A stretch of DNA of 64,000 nucleotides from Glandiceps talaboti. Its lineage: Eukaryota; Hemichordata; Enteropneusta; Spengelidae. Positions 9,101 through 20,100 of the stretch are shown here, piece after piece. The position numbers and the translations under genes were made by a program. Each line of letters starts with the position of its first letter. Position 1 is the first letter of the stretch. Where the stretch lies: the NCBI RefSeq assembly GCF_964340395.1, contig NC_135552.1:24859681-24923680 (forward strand). Reading direction: 5' to 3'. The notes beneath the pieces were generated by a model. The model ran no database searches and was not told where the DNA came from. It saw only the letters and a list, made by a program, of their open reading frames with translations.

Positions 9101-11569
9101 TCTAAAAGTTATGTTTTTGCCGAAATTAATCGGTTTATTCTCACACACACAAAATAATTGTTGATTTACATACTCCATTGTAATCGTCATTTATCCGCAC
9201 AGGTGAATCTTATATTCTTGATCAATATCGTCAGAGTACTGATTACAAAGATGAGAGAGAGTAACACCGCGGACACCATGCAAGTCAAGTAAGTTGTACA
9301 ATTCAAAACTTGCATCCTGCCGAATCTTTAGTACTTAAAAGTGGATGTCGTAAATAAATGCAAACAAAACATATCTAACATTTCATGAATAACTTTAAAA
9401 CTTGGTCAGCCTATATCAGGCAATGATCTCACCATAAGATATAGTTCCATCATTTGCATATCAGATATTACTTAGGTTTCTTATCGTTCTATTTGTATAG
9501 CTCAGGGATCGGGCTGTATTTAATTTGGCTTAATGATTTGTGTTATTTTATTAGTAAGAAATAAACAAGATGTCGTTCTTACCAACAGGAAAGCCGTAAA
9601 AGCAGCAATGGTCCTAGTTCCTCTATTGGGCGTTATTAACCTTTTGTTCATACCTGATAGACCCGATGCTACGGCACAACCCTGGGTTCTCTACCTTTAT
9701 TTCTATGCCACAAGCATATTGGTAACGTTTCAAGGATTGGTCTGTGCACTGATATTTTGTTTCTGTAATGGGGAGGTGAGTCAGCCGCTAAAATCAAATT
9801 ATGAAACAAATACTCCAAATGCAAGTTAGCGTTTCAGTTTCTGGAGACCAGTTTAGGGTTACTAATGTATCAATTATTAGGTTATCCTAATCGTGTCTAT
9901 ATATATGGCTATAAGGGAGTGGTAGTGAGAAACATGCATAGCATACCATTTCGACCACTATGTGACCAAACCAAACCAAACCAAACAAAACAAAACCTAA
10001 CCCAACATAACCTAACTAACCTAATATAATCTAACCTAACATAACCTAACTATTTAATTTACACCAGTTTAAAATTAACGACATCACATTGGCACACGTT
10101 TTTCTACTACCACGTATTATAGTGTAACATAACTATTTCCATCAATTTGAGGCAAGGACATCATCTATTTCCGTCAGTTTAAAGTTAATGAAATCACAAC
10201 GGCACATTGAGTACCACAGAACATATAGTATACACTTACTATGTCCGCCAATGTAAGATATCACCTTGAGCTAAGAATACAAAAATGACATCGTATGTCA
10301 CACTATATGTATGAATAATAATATTTGTTTTCAATAGTTTATAAAGAAGCTCTTAATAGTCTTGATAGCGAAATAACAGTCTTTCGAGGCCATTTTCTAT
10401 CTTGCCAGTATAAACAACGCGATATTTTTCTACGTAGGTTCAGCAAGCTTTAAGGAGAAGGTGGACAAGTTGGCGTGATACAAGAAGTTTATCGTCAAGG
10501 AGAACGATTTATACCAGCACTCAATCGTCACAGGTAAACAAATTCCATTCTTTCATGTGATATCTGTGATTCGAACTACCGATTGACTGCTGCAGAGCTG
10601 TAGTATGTGGTAACAGGACAACTGCCCCCCGGACAATTGCCCCCGATTCTTTGTATATATACTGTATATATGTATATATGTATGCATGTATGTATGTATG
10701 TATGTATGTACGTATGTATGTATGTGTGTGTATGTGTGTGTGTGTACGTATTGTATTGTGTTCTTAGATACATACTAGATATGGGATTATCTTCGAGATA
10801 TGACACCTTAATTGATTAGATCTTACACCTTAGAATGGTTTGGTCCAGAAAACTTAGTTTGCGTTTTTGACGTTCTATATATCAGTATCTAAGTTGGTAA
10901 TTTTATTTTTTCATTCTGAAGGCAAATGGTATGGCATCGACTCGCGAGTCGCGGAAAGACAAACTGCAGTATGTAAGTCATGTGTATTCATTGCCAATTA
11001 CAAAGATACTGAATCAAGTTTGATCATGCCATGTACATATTTACAACAAGTGTCTCACCATTTGGACAACCCTTCTATTTCTCCACTGTTACTTTTAATA
11101 TTGGACATTGGAATGCTTGTGAGGGCATATCTTTGGCGCTTTCGATTTTAGCTTTCTTATTCTTTCACCTCAACCTCAAGCTTCTAGTGACTACCTTTTC
11201 ACCCAAGGTTCCAAAAAAGATCGCCTTTATACCTACAGAGATCTTTTCCATTGAACAAAATTTAAGGTCAGCATACCCATAATCTGGGTTTTCCAAAAAG
11301 GATGTATTTTAACTTCAAGTTACCATTGTACAAGGCAATACACGTGACATCACTTTAAATTGCTAATTATGGATTCTCTTTATTTTGTGCGCCAATGTTG
11401 TACTACTCAGGTCAAATATCCCAACACGTCCAATGCACGAAATCCTATTGGCTGTACTGCTTTATGCACCTGTAGCTGTGACCTTGTATGCAGTTGTGGA
11501 AACTCTCCAATTTCCATCAACATAGGTACTTCTTTCAACATTAAGCACTGCAACAGTCTGAGTATTTAA
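4032..11569 (+). CDS. PDFR: Gene A: class B (secretin-family) GPCR, PDF-receptor-like; 12 exons, 5' end missing
   Basis: Seven-transmembrane neuropeptide receptor of the plasma membrane, presumably Gs-coupled (family knowledge). Exons 4032-4157, 5621-5760, 6392-6495, 7200-7356, 7883-8036, 8459-8519, 8729-8798, 9203-9288, 9589-9775, 10438-10533, 10922-10972, 11411-11569. All have GT/AG boundaries and matching phases, and together they give 462 codons plus TAA. Visible in order: hormone-receptor domain with MCWP and DGQW; TM1; TM2 with SLHCPRTKIH; TM3 with [10 protein letters not shown] and EGLYLH; TM4 after GWG; ECL2 QCWLGY; TM5 with [12 protein letters not shown]3 [12 protein letters not shown]6 VLVPLLG; TM7 VTFQG with CNGEV; an Arg/Ser-rich tail; and a Cys-rich tail. 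The EY-R, EGLYLH and YYW-I-EGPR blocks favour PDF receptor; calcitonin- or CRF-type is the alternative. The signal peptide and first cysteine must lie in an unseen upstream exon, because the first listed exon enters at phase 1. Gene B is its inverted paralog. Confidence 0.88.
5621..5760 (+). CDS. Gene A exon 2: C-terminal half of the hormone-receptor domain
   Basis: The acceptor is ttgagcag and the donor is gtaagt at 5761. Phase 1 in, phase 0 out. It encodes DLQLFCQSDGQWSN and then a cysteine followed by IDVT. This supplies the C-x-x-x-G-x-W and final cysteine of the domain. The true frame is not the one with the longest run here; it is fixed by the phase of exons 1 and 3. Confidence 0.9.
6129..6264. 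repeat. (GTT)n then (GAT)n compound microsatellite in gene A intron 2
   Basis: A GTT run from about 6131 to 6200 passes into GAT repeats and then short TCATGA palindromes. It lies in the intron before TM1. The long Val/Asp and Asn/Ile frames it creates are not genes. Confidence 0.93.
6392..6495 (+). CDS. Gene A exon 3: TM1
   Basis: The acceptor is ctttcttttctag and the donor is gtaaag. Phase 0 in, phase 2 out; 104 bp, the same length as in gene B. It encodes [20 protein letters not shown] and on to FYSFR, a hydrophobic helix ending in the basic residue that begins ICL1. Confidence 0.92.
7200..7356 (+). CDS. Gene A exon 4: ICL1, TM2 and ECL1
   Basis: The acceptor is ttttaacag and the donor is gtaagt. 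Phase 2 in, phase 0 out; 157 bp, the same as in gene B. It encodes SLHCPRTKIHKQLFISYIV; the IH histidine is the conserved TM2 His of class B receptors. ECL1 ends in GGTIRNT. Confidence 0.93.
7883..8036 (+). CDS. Gene A exon 5: TM3, ICL2 and start of TM4
   Basis: The acceptor is ctctctatccag and the donor is gtaggt. Phase 0 in, phase 1 out; 154 bp, the same as in gene B. It encodes [16 protein letters not shown], then [18 protein letters not shown] and FIIGW. It carries the TM3 disulfide cysteine, the class B EG-YLH motif and the GWG motif across the junction. Confidence 0.93.
8459..8519 (+). CDS. Gene A exon 6: rest of TM4
   Basis: The acceptor is cattctcag and the donor is gtaagt. Phase 1 in, phase 2 out; 61 bp (67 in gene B). 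It encodes VVALFPVTGWAVAMHYTNDE. It is too short to stand out alone. It is fixed by phase with its neighbours and by its gene B homolog. Confidence 0.88.
8729..8798 (+). CDS. Gene A exon 7: ECL2 and first part of TM5
   Basis: The acceptor is ctcaaatag and the donor is gttagt, which is weaker than the gtaagt of gene B. Phase 2 in, phase 0 out; 70 bp, the same as in gene B. It encodes [19 protein letters not shown]. The CW pair is the ECL2 disulfide motif, and YYW-I-EGPR resembles PDF receptors. The first 34 bases are identical to gene B. Confidence 0.92.
9203..9288 (+). CDS. Gene A exon 8: end of TM5 and ICL3
   Basis: The acceptor is atccgcacag and the donor is gtaagt. Phase 0 in, phase 2 out; 86 bp, the same as in gene B. 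It encodes [20 protein letters not shown] and then [11 protein letters not shown]3 is the G-protein contact region. Only four bases differ from gene B, and all four are synonymous. Confidence 0.93.
9589..9775 (+). CDS. Gene A exon 9: TM6, ECL3 and TM7
   Basis: The acceptor is ttaccaacag and the donor is gtgagt. Phase 2 in, phase 0 out; 187 bp, the same as in gene B. It encodes [20 protein letters not shown], an ECL3 with PDRPDATA, then TSILVTFQG and CFCNGE. The FQG and NGE(V) motifs are diagnostic of class B TM7 and helix 8. Confidence 0.95.
9965..10050. repeat. Degenerate CCAAA / CCTAA repeat in gene A intron 9
   Basis: CCAAA units shade into CCTAAC and CATAACCTAA units. It resembles telomere-type CCTAA but is irregular, short and internal to an intron, so I read it as a simple repeat. 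Confidence 0.8.
10438..10533 (+). CDS. Gene A exon 10: helix 8 and Arg/Ser-rich tail
   Basis: The acceptor is tctacgtag and the donor is gtaaac. Phase 0 in and out; 96 bp. It encodes VQQALRRRWTSWRDTRSL and then SSRRTIYTSTQ. The first residue completes NGEV. The basic and Ser/Thr-rich run is a plausible site for kinase regulation (inference). The homologous gene B exon is 24126-24215. Confidence 0.88.
10652..10750. repeat. (TATG)n / (TG)n microsatellite in gene A intron 10
   Basis: TA-rich sequence followed by TATG units and then TG units. Just upstream (10615-10645) is a twice-repeated GGACAA-TGCCCCC motif of the kind found at repeat-element edges. Confidence 0.9.
10922..10972 (+). CDS. Gene A exon 11: short tail exon ending KDKLQY
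   Basis: The acceptor is ttcattctgaag and the donor is gtaagt. Phase 0 in and out; 51 bp. It encodes ANGMASTRESRKDKLQY. Gene B has a 60-bp counterpart with the same NG start, the same KDKLQY end and the same gtaagt donor at 23251-23310. That is the main evidence that this tiny exon is real. Confidence 0.78.
11411..11569 (+). CDS. Gene A exon 12: cysteine-rich C-terminal tail and stop
   Basis: The acceptor is tactactcag, and TAA lies at 11567-11569. Phase 0 in; 52 codons plus stop. It encodes TSNARN, then [16 protein letters not shown]. Within that block the differences from gene B fall mostly at third codon positions (cga/cgc, act/acc, acc/act, tgt/tgc, gta/gtc), as expected for a translated frame. 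Clustered cysteines just inside the membrane could be palmitoylated (inference). A second donor-like gtact at about 11525 leaves open further splicing. Confidence 0.62.
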   Translation, partial: VKYPNTSNARNPIGCTALCTCSCDLVCSCGNSPISINIGTSFNIKHCNSLSI

Positions 11570-11631
11570 TAGTTGAATGTCGCTTTTTCCTTTATGCTTG
11601 TTCCTATTAAACTATTAAAATTGCTGTGTTT

Positions 11632-11634
<3 letters not shown>

Positions 11635-11720
<86 letters not shown>
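11635..11720. repeat. (AT)n microsatellite
   Basis: About 43 uninterrupted AT units just downstream of the gene A stop codon. Confidence 0.97.
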
Positions 11721-11722
<2 letters not shown>

Positions 11723-14700
11723 ACTTATGCGTGAAATGTGTACTATTTGCATTGTCTGCACTTGTGTTCCTTTAATCTTCATTTTGAGTTGTGGCCATTG
11801 TTGGCCGTGTTATGTTACTCGGCAAATTAGATTATGGGATTAGATTGATTGCACTAAAAGCCATAGACATACGCTATGCTCATTAACATTGGCATATATT
11901 CACAACATTCGGCTGTCAACCTCTATATACATTGCATTTCTAGTAGGTCAAAAGCAGCAGTGCCTACTTACCGTAACAATTCCAAATTTAATATTGATTC
12001 AATAACTGAATTGAGTTGTACAGATGAATTAAACAGTTAATTGTTTGTTTAATCTTCCTTATTCAAGAAGGATTAATCACTAGTTCAAGAAGATAGAGTC
12101 ACTTCTTTTGACAAATAACGGTATAATTAGATAAAACGTCGTATTCTACGTAGTGGCGTCTGCATGTCCATGTCACAAATGTAATTTAAATGCATGATTG
12201 TGGTTAGTGCCGTGGTGTCTGTACAAGATTGTAGACCGGGTTACAAACTGACACATGCATTGCTATGTCAATAATGTTAACATTTCATATTTGGTTAGAC
12301 ATCTATTTATTAATAAAAATGCTTGAAGAAGTCTAGACGCCTATTTCTTTTTAAAAATTGCATACATCTGTAGACTGTAGACTGTACACTGTACAGTACT
12401 TGATAACAAATCACATGCAGCGTTACCGAAAGAGTGCCAAGTTTTTTTGACGTGTTTAGAGAAACTCAGCTATCAGGGAACGACGTTTGAAAACACGGAC
12501 AACCTGAATGCTTTCTTTTGGAATTGTTGGTCACTTATTGTTTAATTAGTTCTCCAAATTCATGAACAGATACACTATACCTCCGGGTTTTCTTTTTACT
12601 TAAATTTAAGTTTATCTGTTCAAAAATGACACGATGCTCTTCTACCGTTGCAACTATACATAGCCACCTCCAGATGCTTCTTTATTTGGATTACTTCAAC
12701 ATAACATGCTCTATGACTGGTTTGTGGTTTTTCGTTTACTTCATTTGTACATATTGCTCGGTTCGCCTCCCCGACGGTCCATTAGCGGTGTTTTAACCTA
12801 TAGGATATTCATGGTTCAAATTCATTGCAGTACCCATTCCTGTAATAACACTAGTACTTTGGTCTGTGTCACCGTTGTAAGGTTAAAGTCAGTAGCACTA
12901 AATTGGGGGCATTGTCATATCATAACGAATGGGATACCAGTTGAAACCACAACTTATATTAATTCGTCATTTGGCTTTCGTCGCTATCTTCCAGATACGC
13001 ATGACTGCCCCCTGTGAAAATAACGTCACCACTGAGCAGCAACTCCCAGAAGACCCCACTCCTGTATGATCGTGAACATCCACTTCTGTCTTCATCTTTC
13101 ATCTTGAACTTGAACTTTTAAAATCATTTGATTCTGTCAATTATCATGTGGTATGCGAATGTCAAGGTGGCGATAAAGACGAACCCTCCATTTCAAAAAT
13201 ACGAACGAAATATAAGATTGCAAGACTCAAATAGACTCAAAGATTTCAACCTAGTACGGAAACGGATGCATGCCTTGTAAATTAAAGTCTACGAAGAGTA
13301 GTATCTCATATGGAACCGAAATGACATAAACACCTTCTAATCTGTTCACAACAAGGAGTTTGGTATGTTATCTTGAGACTGTATGATATAACAATTTCCG
13401 GTACCCACAAGAAGTTTGGTTACGTTCCACAACAAGGAGTTTTGGATTCTCATCTGGAGTCGGTGGAAGTCAACGACTACCGTTAATCATCTGGCAATCA
13501 GCTTTGCCGACTGCCGAGTTTGGCACTGTAACTGTTTGTGTAAGTTTTTCATAACAAATGCCTTAACAATACATGTAATGAATAAAACTGCATGTTTATT
13601 TATTTGCCAATAAATAAAAACGTAAAAATATAACAACCACAACAATTTTAAGATTAAAAATTAGATTATGTTATTTGTAAGTTAATTAAATGATGGCATA
13701 ACCACAAAACAAGTCAGGAAACTATATGATGCACTCTTTTATATCTACCCTAAGAAGCTTGAAATGCCAGGAAAAGCATCTCAAAACACTAAAGACAGCA
13801 ACGCATCACTACTATATAATAATTTTACCATTGAGTTATTTCTTTAGATTGAAAAATTACAGAAGAGACAATACGGCCGGCGCCATTTTGTTTTACATTT
13901 CTTCAAAAGCTCCGATGTCCTTGTGGTATTCTAAGCGTGATGATTTTAGGTTCGACCTCATGCCATTTTGTAATGTCTTACAGATTTACAGATACAGAAA
14001 AAAGTATCCAGTAAACGTAGATTAAAAGGAAAAGAAAAGCAAGAGATCTCGAGCAATTTTAGTTTTGTTTGGGTCGCAATATGAGAAGGCCAACAGAAGT
14101 TGTCTATGTTATAATGGCTGTTGAACTGTCTTGATGTCCTCTATGCAAATTTGTCACTTTTTGTATTTACAGGCAAATATTTGTAGAATGTGCAAAAGTT
14201 AGATATTTGGCCTTATGGTGTTTGATATGTAGGAAGTAAGAAGACTAAAGTTACAAAAATATGTCTCGGGCAAGTGCTTAGCACCCCAATTGAATAGTCA
14301 TGAGACGCCATATTTAAATTGAAAAATCACGTGTAATCTCGCGTGAACTTCAAATCTCGTTTTTCGCGCATGCACACATTGTAATTCCACATCGAACGCT
14401 ATTTGAACAGACGTGCTTATGCGATGTAACACCCTATTGAAATTAATGACCCTGACAAGATTGTAGCCTTTGATATGATCTCGTATAAAATTACATCTCA
14501 CAATCAGATTTGATCAAACCACAACCAATAAGCGTTACTTCAAGATGATTATATAAACTAGCAAGAGATCGTTACCAAGACAACTATATTTCGAAGCAAT
14601 CCAAAGACCGAACAATATTGAAAATAGCCTGAAATATATGTGTAGTTGTTTAATGATGAATATGATTGGTTAAATTCCATTTCATTACTTCATCATATAT

Positions 14701-14806
14701 TGCATCGTATATGTCCTTGCATCTTTATTATGAATGTTAAAATACTTATGGATAATTTCTCTACATATGTTTATTGTAAAATTACATCATATTTCTTGTG
14801 TTGTAG

Positions 14807-14860
14807 AATGGAGGTCATGAAATGAGGTATATTTCAACCTTGATATGTGCAACCACTTAA
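14807..14860 (+). CDS. Possible alternative last exon of gene A
   Basis: The acceptor tcttgtgttgtag is followed by 17 codons, NGGHEMRYISTLICATT, and then TAA. The frame is phase 0, so it could join directly to the KDKLQY donor of exon 11 in place of the Cys-rich exon. I found no clear gene B counterpart, so this rests on splice-site quality and phase alone. Confidence 0.25.
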   Translation, partial: NGGHEMRYISTLICATT

Positions 14861-17800
14861 AGAACAGTAGATTCGGACAATATCTTGTTGTTTGGTGGAC
14901 TTCAGCTGCATCGTACATCGGATACAGACGTCTTACATTGAATGACGTAATGGATAATGACCATATAGTAGATCGAGAATATCATGTACAAAGTAATGTA
15001 ATGAGAAAGTAACGGTGTTGAGAGAAAAGAAACGAAAATGTACAGAAAAATGCACATAGACAATCACGTGATTAGATGGGCGTGTAGAAAAGCTTGTCGG
15101 TCATATTTGATGAGGAGTTGCTGCCATTCATGCTACCATCGTGCTTAAACCACGAAGATATCATGAAACTACCCATAGTATGTTTAATTTTAGGCAAGTC
15201 TACTTTTCCATGTACAGGGGATAATGTCGTGACACATACTAGAATATCATTTTACAGGGATTACCTTTCACCTTAATACATAATGTATCATGTCCCCCAT
15301 AACACATGATACATCGTGCTTGTAAAGAACTTACTAGTGCCTTTGGCGTCTCTAATGCCACCTGACAGTTCTATATCTGTTTTCATTCGTTATCTAACCG
15401 TCACTAACTCTTAACTTTCAACTCAATAGTGGTACTCATCAGCAAATATATTTCAATTCGATGAAGACAACATCACCCTAATCTTGCCATTTCAACTTCA
15501 ACTACCCTATGGTAATAACTTCAAATAATGTTGATATTAATGCTGACATTTTATACGACCACTTGAGTCAGTTTTCTGTCTGCGTCAACTGAAGCTTCGT
15601 ACTGATGTTTCTCAGTTTGAACTATACATTGCCTTGTCATGCTATGGCTATGAATTACTACAAGGACTTGATGTGATTAAAGCTAAGTTGTCCAAACATG
15701 CACAGAGAACAGCTATATGGATTACCTGACAGTGTCAGCACTGGAATTCCCGGATAATTTATCTTATGTCCTTATAACTCTCCATGGATAGCTCACATAT
15801 GATACATGACAGCACTTTACTACATATATATCAACAAGGTTTTATGGATACCCTTGCGTACTACTCAACAACTGTGGAATATATGATCTATTTCTCGTAG
15901 GCTTGTGGTTTTGTTTCCAAAAGAACCTAACAATTATGTTTATCCACTTTCTTTCTCTTTAACGTTATCGTTGAAAGATAAATATTTGCGAAAATGTTTG
16001 ATTGGTTGGTTGGTTCTAATGGCAAGTAAGTTTTATATTGTTATAAGTCAGAAGTTGATTAGTGTTAACTAAAAATACACATTATTAGTTCAGATTAGTG
16101 ATGCTATTTTAATGATGAATTTCCTTTTTAATTCAGTTTCCACGACATCATATCACGCATATTAGTTTTATCATTAAAACTAAAACTAAAATCAGTTTAT
16201 ATATAAGAATTGCAGTTATATAGCGCAATAAAGGAAGATATCACTATTCATCAATTAATGACAAATTCATCATATACCGAGGACCATTACTGAGATAAAA
16301 TATACTAAACAAAGTTTTGCATGTGTGATTTATGTTCCTTATCCTATATTTACTAATATTAACTGAGACGGTTTTCCATAATTTTCAAATACCTGGTTCG
16401 TCACATGCACAATTTATTCAGAAATTGTTTAAATGACTGGTGTTGTTTAAAGACTTCCTTTAGTTGCCAACCAGATCGTAGTCACAGCTATATCATTGAT
16501 CGAACTTTGACATGAATTCGTTATTATCTTATTCTCTAAAGTGCATAAAATAGATTAGAATGTTTTGTTTTGTACTAGTGTTATTGAAAGTGTATTATCC
16601 TGTTAAGTTAAGTTAAGCATCTTGATTTTACACAGGACAATTTTGAAGGGAATACCAATGTATATGATATTATATGTCTTCTAAATACACCCTTAGTGAC
16701 TTAATTATTTTATATCACTATATTGTAATGCGTTGATGAAATATTGGATTAAAATGTCCTTTGTAATTATTGAACAGGATTCCTCTGCTACATAGACATT
16801 GTGACTGAGGAGTTACCCTTTGACCCGATATACCTTCTCCTTAACTACTCTCAGTGGGCTATTTTGGCATATTACCGCCTCAATACAACTTTATCTCTGT
16901 ACAAACGTGTAAATAACAAATTTATGAACTAGCGAGAAATTAATCCTAGGGTGTACTAGATAGCGGAATACGACGTAACGGTTAAAATTAGCACCAATGA
17001 TGGGTCAAAATGTGTCTACCAGGTAATAATGTGCGCCTATGTAGCGGAAGGTTATGTCCGGGTGTAAAGTAAAAATATTGTCTCCATTTTTTTTTTCGAT
17101 GATCACACGAATAAAGAGAATAATGCTCATGTTTACAAAGCTGCACTAACAATTTCCTACATTATCATCTCAAAATGTTGCTGGTTACAGTAATGTATAC
17201 AAGAAATGTGTGTTGTAAGTTTGCGTTTTCTATAGTCATTGGTGTGCACCAGGTGTGATATTAGTGTAAATAGGTATTGTTTTACTTTTTGCAAATGAAA
17301 TGAAATAAAACGATTTCCCTGAACACACCAAAGTCTTCACTTGTCATTTGTTGGCCTAAGCATGATGTAGGGTCTATGACCTAAGCTGGTTGAAAATATT
17401 AACAAATAAACTTTACTTGGAATAGGACTTAAAGTTAATGATCGTCTATATATTCCAGTAGCTGCATTAAAGTTTATTCTCATCCTATAGCAAATGTGCT
17501 GCATTCTCTTTAGGCTCATATTGAAACCCTTATGGCAATCCTCTATTCAAGATGAAGGACAAGTATTATCAAGATTAAATAAAAATAGCTCTCAAACTTT
17601 TAATTGATCAATGAGGTGAAATATCAAAATTTCAAAACAACCGTTAGGGCTGATGATTCATAGATTATGTGCAATATACATTTAATTGTAATGCTGCATA
17701 AAAATGAAGAATTCGATGTGTTAAACCCTGTTACCGTAGGAGTAATCACAGAAACCAATTCAGAGACATGTTTCGCATTTACTGTATAGTAGTCTTGGTT

Positions 17801-18331
17801 AGAAGTAGCAGTATGTATCACAAGTACCATCAATGAACTGATTATACAAGAATGATGATACTTTCCAATTATAGATAAAGGCACGCACAGTTCTAAAGTC
17901 ACTCCATGTCTCTTTTTATTTCCTGTACATAACTCATGTCATTGATCAATCGATAGGTTATATATATCTAAACTGTACATGGCAATAGGTTTGATGATAT
18001 TAATAACATATGCTTAACTAAGGAAGTAGAACATTCGTCCGAGCTATCTATATAATAAAATCCATGAAAACGTAGGTAACACTTTGCAAATAGTACGTAG
18101 TAATAACTTTACAATTATATGAGGGTTGATTAGCAATTGATGACTGTCAAAAACTAACATTTATGTGTGCTTATAATTTAAAACAAGTCATTATAATTGT
18201 ATCTTCTCTTGATATATCCATTGCAATCAGGAAAGCTACAGTACACTAAACCATGTAATGGTTACCATCAAAGAAAGTGGAAAAATAAGGAATAGTTTAA
18301 CTCCACGTCGCAAATTCAGCTAGGCCAAATG

Positions 18332-18333
<2 letters not shown>
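14861..18333. other. Intergenic DNA between the converging genes
   Basis: I see no gene, RNA or transposon here. Short reading frames on both strands lack homology and splice support. Confidence 0.5.
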
Positions 18334-18591
<258 letters not shown>

Positions 18592-19604
18592 CACAAGCAA
18601 AACAACAATAACAACATAAGACCAAAACACAACGCCAAGATATGTTAGACTTAAGCCGTGGCAAAGATATTTGCTTCAGAACAGTATCCACTGAACTAAA
18701 ATTTTAAATATTCATTTTTGTTTATAAGGAAATGTAATATAAGGATGTCATTAGGGTTTTCGACATTGTATTCAAATTGAAAACACCTAAGTTGCTTTTG
18801 TATAGGTATATTTACAAGTTAGTTACAAATATATATGTTATATTAGTTAAACTCGTTAGCCTAACAGTTAGAATAAATAATTAAAACATTATATACTCTT
18901 TTAAACATAATATTTTCAGTACATCTAAATATCGAAGAGGGTCCATTCACAAAGTTGCATTGTTGTAATGACACATATAAGGTTGGTATATTTGATGTCA
19001 CTTAGGGAGTCACATAGTGTGCCCTCTATCAGCACAACATTACTGTCTGACTACTATTGTACCAAACTTTACTTACGTGAAGTGTTAACAGTGAACATAT
19101 TCGAATTTGGTATGATATTGTTCACATTGTTTAGGTCCCCTACAGTCGAGACAGGAAATAGGCCAAATATAACAACAGGTATTATAGAGTTACTGGTCGT
19201 GTAATTCCCCAATATAAAACTACGAAATTTTGATTTCCAAATAATTACAAAAACATTTAACATTTTGGAAACCTTTGAAAGAAGTTCATGCATGACAAAT
19301 TACGTTTTTCAAAAGCAATTCTTGTGTTTCCAAGTCCTCACATATGTCAGACATTAAATTTGACATTAACAAGATAGAGCTCAAATACCATGAGTAAAAC
19401 AAAAGGGAAAACAACAAATTTAGTTACGTCTCTTTACAACTGTGATATTTGCCAACGTTTTTGTAACGCTTTCATTGTACCAGACTTGACGATTCGATGC
19501 AACGATCATTTGATCACTGTCTTACATAATTTAAGTTAATATAAGTTTGTTCACATATAGCCGAGTGAATATGATAAACTCATTACAGAATATGCAGTAA
19601 TAAT

Positions 19605-20100
19605 AAATATGATACACCCACACATATCCAGAGAAATATAATTTGACAATTCCACATATATATCCAAGTAGATATACCCACATATACCCAATTATATATT
19701 ATAAACGCACATATATCCATTTAAATATAATTATTAAACCCACACGTTTCTAAGTAAGCATAATAAACCATGTCCAGGTAAATATAAATCCCACACATAT
19801 ATCCAAATAGATATACCCACATCTACTCAATTATATATGATACACCGACACATATTAATTTAAGCAGTATAAACCCACATATTTCTAAGATTAAAAAACC
19901 AGACATATCTAGATAAATAACATAAACCACTCATATCCAGGTAAATATAATGTAATAAACCCACACATACCAAAATATTTATATGATACACCCTCGCATA
20001 TCTAGATAAATGTAATATAATAAACCCACACATATTTCCACGTAAATACAATGATTCACAAATATACAATTATACATGGTACATCCACACATACCCACCT
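19605..20100. repeat. Degenerate ~37-bp minisatellite
   Basis: Variants of a unit containing ACCCACACATATCC, AGGTAAATATAAT and ATAATAAA recur a dozen or so times with small indels. Some units instead hold CCACATATACCCAATTATATA. Confidence 0.75.

Noticed and set aside
9965-10050. CCTAA-like telomeric repeat
   Set aside because: Irregular, under 100 bp and inside an intron. More likely a degenerate simple repeat than an interstitial telomere.
11427-11525. Reading frame starting ATG-CAC on both paralogous copies that looks like a signal peptide (M-H-E/A-I-L-A-V), suggesting a third and fourth gene start
   Set aside because: Substitutions between the copies fall on second positions in this frame and on third positions in the Cys-rich frame, and the splice phase from exon 11 fits only the latter.
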